Shown: positions 1 through 11,395 of the stretch, one piece after another
Layout of the letters: each line of letters begins with the position of its first letter
Position numbering within the stretch: the stretch's first letter is position 1
Assembly: GCA_016714895.1 (NCBI GenBank)
Contig: JADKBV010000011.1
Location: 310,001-374,000 of the forward strand
Length of the DNA: 64,000 nt
Reading direction: 5' to 3'
Source of the DNA: Saprospiraceae bacterium
GTDB taxonomy: Bacteria > Bacteroidota > Bacteroidia > Chitinophagales > Saprospiraceae
Made by a program: the position numbers and the translations under genes
Notes under the pieces: model-generated
Told to the model about the DNA's origin: nothing
Databases searched by the model: none
What the model saw: only the letters and a program-made list of their open reading frames with translations

Positions 1-1
1 C

Positions 2-3000
2 CTTTGTGATTGTCCGACTGGTGTAAATAATATTTCTGCACTGTCAAATACAACAGCATGTAATGAATTTCCACAAACAACGATTACCGGTAATGATGCC
101 ACACCTTTTGGCGGCAACTATATCTGGGAAATCTCGATAAACGGAGGAGCTTTTGCTAATGCTCCCGGATCAAATGTCGCCAGGGATTATATTACAAATG
201 TACTTAACGAAGGAACCTATACTTTCCGAAGAATTTACCGGGTAATGGCCAATGGTCAGGATTGTATTTACGAAAGTAATCCAATCACAATAACTGTTTT
301 TCCAAATCCGGTAGCCACGATTTTAGGCGAAGACGCAGTTTGTGCTGGTCAAAGTACAACCTTTACTGCAAATGGTGGAGTAACTTACGATTGGGGATTG
401 GGTAATACAAATGCCATCATTACCGTTTCTGACAATACGCCTTGGGTAGTCACTGTGACTGATATCAATGGTTGTACGGCAACTGCTCAAAAAACGTTAA
501 CCATTCACCCGAATCCTATCGCTTCTATAACCGGTGATGATTTTGTTTGTCAAGGTGGAAGTGTTGACTTTACCGCTGAAGGTGGATTGTTATACAGTTG
601 GAATACAACAGAAGCAACCCAAACCATTTCCGTTTCTGATGTTTTGACAAAAATTGTCACTGTAACAGATGCCAACGGATGTACAGATACCGCTGAAAAA
701 TCACTTAATTTTTACACAAACCCAACAGCCTCTATCACAGGTGATGATTTTGTTTGTGAAGGCGGAAGTGTAGACTTTACCGCTGAAGGTGGGTTGTTAT
801 TCAGTTGGAATACAACAGAAGCAACCCAAACTATCTCTGTTTCAGATGCTTTGACAAAAATAGTCACAGTCACTGACATAAACGGATGTACAGCCACTGC
901 TGAAAAAACATTGACAGTTCACCCTGTTCCTGATGCAGGTTCGGATATTTCTGTAAACTGTTATGTATCTGATGTCGTAAGCATGAATGCAAATGGTTCA
1001 GGTACCTGGTCTCAGGGAATTGTATCAGGAACATTTATCATTACTGATGTTAACAATGCAAATACGACTATAAGCGGATTTAGTGCGCCGGGTGCTTATC
1101 AGTTTTATTGGTCCTCTCCGTTCTGTGAAGACGTAGTCACCATCACCGTCGGCGACAATTGTGATTGTCCTTCAGGAGACAACCAAATCTTAGCACCGGC
1201 TTTAACAGAAATATGTTTTGAATTTCCTGCGACTCAAATCTTAGGAAATGATGCATCTCCGGCAGGAGGAAGTTATGAGTGGCAAATCAATGCCAACAAC
1301 AGCAGCTTTGTATCTGCAGGTGGCATCAACAATACAAAAGATTATACGACAGAAGTATTACCTGTCGGAAATTATATCATCAAAAGAGTGTATACCGTTT
1401 TTGTAAATGGTCAGGATTGTATCTACGAAAGTAATCCGGTAAATATTACCGTTCATCCAAATCCTGTTGCCACCATTTCCGGTGCCGAAACAGTTTGTTT
1501 AGGCGAAAGTACAACTTTCACAGCGACCGGCGGAACAGATTACCTGTGGAGCACAGGTCCGAATACACAAAGTATCACTTTGTTTACTGCTTCAACGGTA
1601 ATGGTTACCGTAACAGATGCCAACGGATGTACCGCAACCGCTGAAAGAACATTGACGGTAAATCCAAATCCTGTAGCTACCATTTCAGGTGACGAAACAG
1701 TTTGTTTAGGCGAAAGCACAACTTTTACAGTAAACGGTGGAACAGATTACCTGTGGAGCACTGGTCCAAATACACCAAGTATCACGTTGTCTACAGCTTC
1801 AACGGTTATTGTTACTGTAACAGATGCCAACGGATGTACAGCAACATCTGAAAGAACATTGACGGTTAATCCAAATCCTGTTGCCACCATTTCCGGTGAC
1901 GACGCTGTATGCCAGGGAGAAAGTACAACTTTCACAGCAAGCGGAGGAACAGATTACCTTTGGAGTACAGGTCCGAATACACAAAGTATCACGTTGTCTA
2001 CAGCTTCAACAGTAATAGTTACCGTAACAGATGCCAACGGATGTACAGCAACCGCTGAAAGAACATTGACGGTAAATCCTCTTCCAAATGCTGGTCCGGA
2101 TCGATCCGCCAATTGTTATGTAAGTGATGTGGTTACTTTGGCAGCAACAGGAACAGGTAGCTGGTCATGGGCAGTAAGCAGCTTGACAGCAACCATTAAT
2201 AATGCAACTTCTGCTACAACCACCATCAGTGGTTTCCCTTCAGCAGGAACCTACACATTGATTTGGTCGGACGGAAATTGTGAAGACGTAGTCAACATCA
2301 CCGTCGGCGACAATTGTGATTGCCCTTCAGGAGACAACCAAATCTTTGCACCGGCTTTAACAGAAATTTGTCAATCATATCCTGCTACTTTAATTACAGG
2401 AAATGATGCATCTCCGGCAGGTGGTAGTTATGAGTGGCAAATCAATGCCAACAACAGCAGCTTTGTATCAGCCGGTGGTATCAACAATACAAAAGATTAT
2501 ACGACAGAAATATTACCTGTCGGAAATTATATCATCAAAAGAGTGTATACCGTTTTTGTAAATGGTCAGGATTGTATCTACGAAAGCAATCCGGTAAATA
2601 TTACCGTTCATCCAAATCCTGTAGCCACCATTTCCGGTGACGAAACAGTTTGCCAAGGTGAAAGCTCAACTTTCACAGCGAGCGGCGGAACAGATTACCT
2701 GTGGAGCACAGGTCCGAATACACCAAGTATCACTTTGTTTACTGCTTCAACGGTAATGGTTACCGTAACAGATGCCAACGGATGTACAGCAACCGCTGAA
2801 AGAACATTGACGGTAAATTCAAATCCTGTAGCCACAATTTCTGGTGACGAAACAGTTTGTTTAGGCGAAAGCACAACTTTTACAGCAAACGGTGGAACAG
2901 ATTACCTTTGGAGCACTGGTCCAAATACACCAAGTGTTACGTTGTTTACTTCTTCAACAGTAGTTGTCACCGTAACAGACGCCAACGGATGTACAGCAAC

Positions 3001-6000
3001 CGCTGAAAGAACATTGACGGTTAATCCTAACCCTGTAGCCACCATTTCTGGTGATGACACTGTCTGTTTAGGCGAAAGCACAACTTTCACAGCGAGCGGT
3101 GGAACAGATTACCTGTGGAGTACAGGTCCGAATACACCAAGTATCACGTTGTCTACAGCTTCAACAGTAATTGTTACCGTAACAGACGCCAACGGATGTA
3201 CCGCAACCGCTGAAAGAACATTGACGGTAAATCCTCTTCCAAATGCTGGTCCGGATCGATCCGCCAATTGTTATGTAAGCGATGTGGTTACTTTGGCAGC
3301 AACAGGAACAGGTAGCTGGTCATGGGCAGTAAGCAGCTTGACAGCAACCATTAATAATACAGCTTCTGCAACAACCACCATCAGTGGTTTCCCTTCAGCA
3401 GGAACGTACACATTGATTTGGTCGGACGGAAATTGTGAAGACGTAGTCACCATCACCGTCGGCGACAATTGTGATTGCCCTTCAGGAGACAACCAAATCT
3501 TTGCACCAGCTTTAGCAGAAATATGTTTTGAATTTCCTGCGACTCAAATCTTAGGAAATGATGCATCTCCGGCAGGAGGAAGTTATGAGTGGCAAATCAA
3601 TGCCAACAATACTGGTTTTGTATCTGCCGGTGGCATCAACAATACAAAAGATTATACGACAGAAATATTACCTGTCGGAAATTATATCATCAAAAGAGTG
3701 TATACCGTTTTTGTAAATGGTCAGGATTGTATCTACGAAAGCAATCCGGTAAATATTACCGTTCACCCGAACCCTGTAGCCACCATTTCCGGTGATGACA
3801 CTGTTTGCCAAGGCGAAAGTACAACGTTCACAGCGGGCGGCGGAACAGATTACCTTTGGAGCACAGGTCCGAATACACCAAGTGTTACGTTGTTTACTTC
3901 TTCAACAGTTTTTGTCACCGTAACAGACGCCAACGGTTGTACAGCAACTGCTGAAAGAACATTGACGGTTAATCCTAACCCTGTAGCTACCATTTCCGGT
4001 GACGAAACAGTTTGCCAAGGCGAAAGCACAACTTTTACAGCAAACGGTGGAACAGATTACCTTTGGAGTACAGGTCCGAATACGCCAGGTATCACGTTGT
4101 CTGCAGCTTCAACAGTAATTGTTACTGTAACAGATGCCAACGGATGTACAGCGACTGCTGAAAGAACATTGACGGTAAATTCAAATCCTGTAGCCACCAT
4201 TTCCGGTGACGAAACAGTTTGTTTAGGCGAAAGCACAACTTTCATTGCGAGCGGTGGAACAGATTACCTGTGGAACACTGGTCCAAATACACCAAGTATC
4301 ACGTTGTCTGCAGCTTCAACAGTAATTGTTACCGTAACAGACGCCAACGGATGTACCGCAACCGCTGAAAGAACATTGACGGTTAATCCTCTTCCAAATG
4401 CAGGTCCTGATCATTCAGCCAATTGTTATGTAAGTGATGTGGTTACTTTGGCAGCAACAGGAACAGGTAGCTGGTCATGGGCAGTAAGCAGCTTGACAGC
4501 AACCATTAATAATACAACTTCTGCAACAACCACCGTCAGCGGTTTCCCTTCAGCAGGAACGTACACTTTGATTTGGTCGGATGGAAATTGTGAAGACGTA
4601 GTCACGATCACGGTTGGCGACAATTGTGATTGTCCTTCAGGAGACAACCAAATCTTTGCACCGGCCCAAGCAGAAATTTGTCAATCATATCCTGCAACCG
4701 TGATTACAGGAAATGACGGAAGCCCGGCAGGTGGAACATATGAGTGGCAAATCAATGCCAACAACAGCAGTTTTGTATCTGCCGGTGGCATCAACAATAC
4801 AAAAGATTATACGACAGAAATATTACCTGTCGGAAATTATATCATCAAAAGAGTGTATACCGTTTTTGTAAATGGTCAGGATTGTATCTACGAAAGCAAT
4901 CCGGTAAATATTACCGTTCACCCGAACCCTGTAGCCACCATTTCCGGTGACGAAACAGTTTGTTTAGGCGAAAGCTCAACGTTCACAGCAAACGGCGGAA
5001 CAGATTACCTTTGGAATACTAGTAATCAGACAACTCAAAGTATTACGTTGTTTACTTCGTCAACAGTAGTTGTTACTGTAACAGACGCCAACGGTTGTAC
5101 AGCAACCGCTGAAAGAACATTGACGGTAAATCCAAATCCTGTAGCCACCATTTCCGGTGACGAATCAGTTTGCCAAGGCGAAAGCTCAACGTTCACAGCG
5201 AGCGGCGGAACAGATTTCCTTTGGAGCACAGGTCCGAATACACCAACTATCACGTTGTCAACAGGTTCAACAGTTATTGTATCCGTAACAGACGCCAACG
5301 GATGTACAGCAACTGCTGAAAGAACATTGACGGTAAATCCAAATCCTGTAGCTACCATTTCCGGTGACGAAACAGTTTGTTTAGGCGAAAGCACAACTTT
5401 TACAGCAAACGGTGGAACAGATTACCTGTGGAGCACTGGTCCTAATACGCCAGGTATCACGTTGTCTGCAGCTTCAACAGTAATGGTTACTGTAACAGAC
5501 ACCAACGGTTGTACAGCGACCGCTGAAAAAACATTGACGGTAAATCCTCTTCCAAATGCTGGTCCGGATCGATCCGCCAATTGTTATGTAAGTGATGTGG
5601 TTACTTTGGCAGCAACAGGAACAGGTAGCTGGTCATGGGCAGTAAGCAGCTTGACAGCAACCATTAATAATACAACTTCTGCAACAACCACCGTCAGCGG
5701 TTTCCCTTCAGCAGGAACGTACACTTTGATTTGGTCGGACGGAAATTGTGAAGATGTTGTCACCATCACCGTTGGCGACAATTGTGATTGTCCTTCAGGT
5801 GACAACCAAATCATAGCACCGGCTTTAACAGAAATTTGTCAATCATATCCTGCAACCGTGATTACAGGAAATGACGGAAGCCCGGCAGGTGGAACATATG
5901 AGTGGCAAATCAATGCCAACAACAGCAGCTTTGTATCAGCCGGTGGTATCAACAATACAAAAGATTATACGACAGAAATATTACCTGTCGGAAATTATAT

Positions 6001-9000
6001 CATCAGAAGAGTTTATACGATTGTGGCCAATGGTCAGGATTGTATCTACGAAAGTAATCCGATAAATATAACGGTAAATCCAAATCCTGTAGCCACCATT
6101 TCCGGTGACGAAACAGTTTGTTTAGGAGAAAGCACCACTTTCACTGCGAATGGCGGAGTAGATTACCTTTGGAATACAAGTAATCAGACAACTCAAAGTA
6201 TTACGTTGTTTACTTCTTCAACAGTAGTTGTCACCGTAACAGACGCCAACGGATGTACAGCAACCGCTGAAAGAACATTGACGGTAAATGCAAATCCTGT
6301 AGCCACCATTTCCGGTGACGACGCAGTTTGTTTAGGCGAAAGCACAACTTTCACTGCAAGCGGCGGAGTAGATTACCTTTGGAGTACAGGTCCGAATACA
6401 CCAAGTATTACGTTGTCAATTGCATCAACAGTAATAGTTACTGTAACAGATGCCAACGGATGTACAGCAACAGCTGAAAAGAACATTGACCGTAAATCCT
6501 CTTCCAAATGCCACTATTGAGGGAATCACAGATGTTTGTACCGGTGAGTCTTCAATTTTCACTGCTACAGGAGGAACAAGTTACCTTTGGAGTTCTTTAG
6601 AAAATACCGACATAATAACAGTGTCAGACAATATTACCAGAACAGTAACGGTCACAGATGTCAACAATTGTGCATCAACAGCACAACAAACATTGACCAT
6701 ACATTCTTTCCCGAATGCCGGAGATATTCAGTTGGCCAATTGTTTTTCCAAAGATTCTGTCACCATGAATGCAACAGGATCAGGAACATGGAGATTTGTT
6801 TCCGGTCCGGGATCGCCGACAATTATGGACATTAATCAATCCAATACAGTCGTAACCAATTTCCCTGCAGCCGGAAAATATATCCTGGGCTGGTCAAACG
6901 GATATTGCGAAAGTTTGGCAGAAATCAACGTGGGAGATCTTTGTGATTGTCCTTCCGGAATTAATTCAGTATCAGGACCGGCAAATACCAGCGTTTGCGT
7001 GGTTTTCCCTTCAGAAACTTTGTCTGGAGTTTTAACGGCGCCTCTGGGAGGAACTTATCAATGGTTTTATTACAAAGATAATGGCACCGGCAGTATAGTA
7101 GGAACCAATCAGGATTATACAACAGGTGATTTGGATTTGGGTAATCATAAATACCAAAGAGTATATAGACTGATTGCCAATAATCAAACCTGTGTTTACA
7201 ACAGTAATACTATTAATATTGATGTACACCCTGAACCGATAGCTTCGATCACAGGAGATAATGTGATTTGTCGTGGTTCTTCCACTGTATTGACAGCACA
7301 AGGAGGAGCACAGTACCTTTGGAGTTCTTCGGAGCCAAACCAATCAATAACTGTCAATGACGATATTGAAAGAACGGTGACTGTAACCAATGTTTTTGGT
7401 TGTAGTGATGAAGTTTCTTTTTCAGTTACACTAAATGAAAATCCGGTAGCAGTTATTTCAGGTCCTGATGCTACTTGTTTTGGATCTTCAGTTACTTTTA
7501 CAGCATCAGGTGGTGATCAGTATCTCTGGAGTAACGGAGCTACAACCAATGAAATAACAGTATCTGATGATACGCAAAGAAGTGTGACCGTTACAGATGC
7601 CAATGGCTGTACGTCAGTAGTTTCCAAAACGCTTACCATTTTGCCTCTTCCTGATGCAGGAAATGACAGAGTAGCTAATTGTTTCTCATCTTCCATCGTA
7701 ACCATGAATGCATTTGGTTCCGGAACCTGGTCTTTATTGTCCGGTCCGGGTACACCAACTATCTCCGATATTACCAATCCAAATACAACTGTTTCGGGAT
7801 TCCCTTCTTCAGGTACCTACGTATTGGTTTGGAATGATGGTTTCTGCGAGGATGCGGTCTCTATTATCGTTAATGAAAACTGTGATTGCCCCGACGGAGA
7901 CAACCGTATCAATGATCCGAATGTCAATGTTTGTAAGATATTTACCTCTTCTGTTTTGGAAGGAAATGATGCAAGCCCGGCTGGGGGTACGTATAGCTGG
8001 GAATATGCATTAAACAGTGGTGCATTCGCAGCAGCCCCGGGCATCAACAATACAGAAGATTATATTACCGGCGACTTAGGACCGGGAACACATAGTTTTG
8101 TCAGAAAATATTCTGTGACCATTGATAATAAAGAATGTTCTTACGAAAGTAATATCATTGCACTCAGGGTAAATAATGAACCTGTTGCTGATATTACCGG
8201 AAATAATTTGGTTTGTACCGGCATTTCTACAGAATTTATTGCTTCTGGCGGTGATTTATACCTTTGGAATGATGGAAGCACAAATCCAAACCTTTTGGTT
8301 TCTGTCGCAGGTGATTATTTTGTCACTGTAACGGATGCCAATGCATGTACTGCAACAGCGGGCAGAACCTTAACCGTTCTCGACAATCCTGTGGTTACCA
8401 TTTCCGGAGATGACAGAATCTGTGAGGGTGGTACAGCGACCTTTACTGCTTCCGGAGGAAATGAATATGTTTGGAGTTCCGGCGAAAAAACGCCGGAGAT
8501 AACAGTTACTGACGATTCAGAAAGAACGGTCACTGTTACAGATAATAACGGTTGTTCGGCCACAGCTTCTAAAACCCTGATTGTTACGGAACAACCTTTA
8601 GCAGGTCCGGATCTTTTGGTAAATTGTTACAGCAGAGATCAGGTTGAACTTTCAGCAAGTGGTATTGGAACATGGATTACGGATCCTTCCAATGTTGGAG
8701 TCCTGAATATCTCTGATATCAATGCGCCAAATGCAACTGTTTCAGGATTTTCAGCTCCAGGAACATACAATCTTATCTGGACAAACGGTTTCTGTGATGA
8801 CATCATGACCATCGTTGTTCTGGATAATTGTGATTGCCCTAATCAGGACAATTCATTAAATCCGGGACAGGAAGATACAGCTTGTGATACATACCCTTCA
8901 ACCCATTGTTTGGAAATGAAGCATCACCTGCAGGCGGATTCTACCGTTGGGAATACAATTTTAATAATACAGGTTATGGTCCTGCTCCGGGTACATTTAT

Positions 9001-11054
9001 TGAAAAGGATTACACTACTACAGTTCTTAGTGTAGGAAGTCATCTTTTCAGAAGAATATACACCGTAGAAGCCAACGGACAAATTTGTGAATATATAAGT
9101 TCTGATATATTGATTACCGTTCATCCGAATCCTGTTGCCGCCATCGTTGGAGCAGATTCAGTTTGTGAAGGTTTATCAACCACATTTACTGCGTCAGGAG
9201 GTACAACATATTTATGGAACACAGGACAGACAAATCCTACGATTTCAGTGACTGACGATCAGACAAAATTTGTTACGGTTACAGATGACAACGGATGTTC
9301 TGATATTGCTTCAAAAACCCTTACCATATTTAATAATCCAACAGCTTCTATTGAAGGTGAAACATCCGTTTGTCAAGGCGATGCAGTTTCTTTCACGGCT
9401 CTTGGCGGGAATCTTTTTGCCTGGGATAATGGCTCTGATAAACAAACCATACAAGTTAATGTCACCGGCACCTATTTTGTTACGGTTACCGATGATAACG
9501 GATGTTCTGACGTGGCTTCTAAAACACTCACCGTATTTAATAATCCGGTCGCATCCATTTCCGGTGCGGATAGAATATGTTCAGGTGAATCAACGCAGTT
9601 TACAGCTGCCGGAGGTATTTCTTATCTTTGGAATACCAATGAAGTCAACCTCCTCAATTGAGGTAAGTGATAATATTGAAAAAATAGTTGTTGTGACAGA
9701 CGTAAACGGATGTACAGCAACAGCATCCAAAATATTGATCATTTCTCCGCTACCGGATGCAGGTCCTGACCAATCATTCGATTGTTACAAAGATGTTTCC
9801 GTGTCATTACTGGCTTCCGGAAATGGTCGTTGGACTGCGGCAACTTCAAATCCGACATCAGTATTGATCGTCAATCCGTTGTCGCCAATTTCTGAAGTTC
9901 GTGGATTTGTCAGATCAGGAGTTTATACCTTCATCTGGAATGACGGTTTCTGTGAAGATATGGTCATCGTTACCATTGGCAATAACTGTCCTTGCGAAGA
10001 TGTTTTAAATGAAATTTATGAACCTTCTGAAACCGTATTCTGTGACGTTGTAACTGAAATGACCTTAAACGGAAATCAGCCTGCTTCAGGCAATGGTTCC
10101 TTCTTTTGGGAATACAGTTTTAATGGAGGAGGGTTTATTCCTGCGCCGGGTATCAATAATTTGGTTGCTTATCAGGCACAAAACCTGAATCCGGGCACAC
10201 ATAGCTTCAGAAGATTTTATCTTTTTGATAATGAAAACGGAACCGTTTGTATTGATTCAAGCAATATGATCTCTGTAACGGTCATTCCTCCGGTGAATGC
10301 TGAGTTTGATGTTGATATCAATCCGAATCCGGTTTGTGCAGGTGACACGGTATACGTAAGTATCAATGCCATGGCAGCAGGCACTTACGAATGGAATGTA
10401 ATCTCTGGAAATGCTGATATTCAGACATATCCTGATCGTGCCATCATCATTCCGCAAAGTGAAGGTAAAATCGTATTTACCGTAACACAAACCACTGAAT
10501 TTTGTAATTTTGTTTCTCAACCTAAACCTTTTGAATTTACTGTCAATCCAAGACCAAGGGTCGCTTTGGGTAGAGATACCATTATTTGCGATCAGGATCA
10601 GGGATTTGAACTGAGTATCGATGGTGATTATGTTGACATCACGTGGGACAATGGCTCTAAAGAAAATTCGATTTTTGTCGAAGAGTCCGGTGTCTACAAA
10701 GTAAGTGTGACAGACGAAAACGGATGTACCGGTTATGACGAAATCACCATCAAAGATTTCTGTTGTAAAGTATATTATCCGAACATTATCAGTTTTTCAA
10801 GTTCCAACTACGTTAACAGACAATTCCAGATAAAAGAGTCCGGTTGTGTGATTTCTTCCGAATTGTGGATTTATGACAGATGGGGTAACCTGGTTTACAA
10901 ATCTGATGACGGATTGGCACCTTGGGACGGAATTTTCAAAGGGGATTTAGTAGAGCAGGGAGTATATGCTTTTATATTCAAATTTAAAGCCCTTGATGAA
11001 AATGATGAAGAATTTGATGAAAAAATATCCGGAGATATTACCATTCTTCATTAA
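2..11054 (+). CDS. Giant modular T9SS adhesin (5' end outside window, three frameshifts)
   Basis: Secreted, cell-surface repeat protein; the open frame continues upstream of base 1, so the N-terminus is missing. About 25 copies of a ~69-residue Ig/PKD-like module (typical core VTVTDANGCTATAERTLTV) alternate with about nine copies of a ~178-residue module carrying an NCDCPSGDN-type motif. The end (about 10,770-11,054) is a gliding-motility-associated type B sorting domain (IYDRWGNLVYKS, WDGIFKG, GVYAFIFKF), so export by the T9SS and surface attachment are expected. The reading frame is broken by an extra A in 6477-6480, a lost base near 8901-8903 and an extra base near 9644; homology continues across each break, so I annotate one gene. 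It resembles SprB-like adhesins in architecture, but a role in gliding is only inferred. The breaks could be assembly errors or real decay. Confidence 0.88.
251..6028 (+). repeat. Tandem 1,155-bp coding superrepeats in the adhesin gene
   Basis: The same landmark (AATGGTCAGG) recurs at 251, 1406, 2561, 3716, 4871 and 6029. The spacing is exactly 1,155 bp four times and then 1,158 bp, the last owing to one added codon where STGPNTPS becomes NTSNQTTQ. Each unit encodes three 69-residue modules (207 bp each) plus one 178-residue module. Units from 1406 to about 6475 are almost identical at the DNA level, whereas the unit at 251 and all units after 6485 are clearly diverged. This pattern suggests recent duplication or gene conversion in the centre of the array. 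Confidence 0.93.
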
Positions 11055-11077
11055 AATATATAAATAAACTGATAAAA

Positions 11078-11105
11078 GGGGATTTCCAAAAGAAATCCCC
11101 TTTTT
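11078..11105 (+). terminator. Rho-independent terminator of the adhesin gene
   Basis: A 9-bp stem GGGGATTTC / GAAATCCCC with a 5-nt loop is followed directly by TTTTT. It lies 24 bp after the adhesin stop codon. Confidence 0.9.
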
Positions 11106-11249
11106 CTTTTGATGTGGGATTTTTTTTATCATAAAAATATTTTTTTCTTAACCTGATGAAAATAATTAAGCTGCGGTTTTTCCTGTAATCAGGTTGTGTC
11201 CAACGTCAAAAAAAATATCAAAAAAAGTGTAATAATAAAATTTATGTAT

Positions 11250-11257
11250 TACCTTTG
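11250..11257 (+). promoter_or_regulatory. Bacteroidota -7 box upstream of tRNA-Cys
   Basis: TACCTTTG matches the TAnnTTTG consensus and sits 17 bp before the tRNA 5' end, which fits a start site just upstream of the tRNA. No convincing -33 TTTG is seen at the expected distance. Confidence 0.6.
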
Positions 11258-11273
11258 TACTTCCAAATTTTTT

Positions 11274-11344
11274 GGTCGGGTGGCCGAGCGGCTAGGCAGA
11301 GGTCTGCAAAACCTCGTACAGCGGTTCGAATCCGCTCCCGACCT
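11274..11344 (+). tRNA. tRNA-Cys (GCA)
   Basis: Cloverleaf read by eye: acceptor GGTCGGG/CCCGACC, short D stem GCC/GGC, anticodon stem GAGGT/ACCTC around loop CTGCAAA (anticodon GCA), 4-nt variable loop, and T arm AGCGG-TTCGAAT-CCGCT. The discriminator base is U73, the expected identity base for tRNA-Cys. The CCA end is not encoded. Confidence 0.97.
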
Positions 11345-11351
11345 CACCCAA

Positions 11352-11384
11352 AGAGACCATTTCAACTGAAATGGTCTCTTTTTT
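11352..11384 (+). terminator. Terminator after tRNA-Cys
   Basis: A perfect 12-bp stem (AGAGACCATTTC / GAAATGGTCTCT) with loop AACT is followed by five T. It begins 8 bp after the tRNA and ends 12 bp before the next start codon, so the glucosidase gene probably depends on read-through or on a promoter inside this region. Confidence 0.9.
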
Positions 11385-11395
11385 CAATATAGTTC

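Noticed and set aside
2434..4950. Plus-strand 68-codon open frames at 2434, 3589 and 4744
   Set aside because: Alternate-frame reading of the same 178-residue module.
712..5814. Minus-strand open frames of 60-120 codons repeated every 1,155 bp within the adhesin
   Set aside because: They are antisense shadows of the plus-strand repeat; they recur only because the DNA repeats and have no start signals or known domains.
251..6028. CRISPR-like array
   Set aside because: The repeats are long, contiguous and coding without spacers; no CRISPR array or cas gene is seen in the window.
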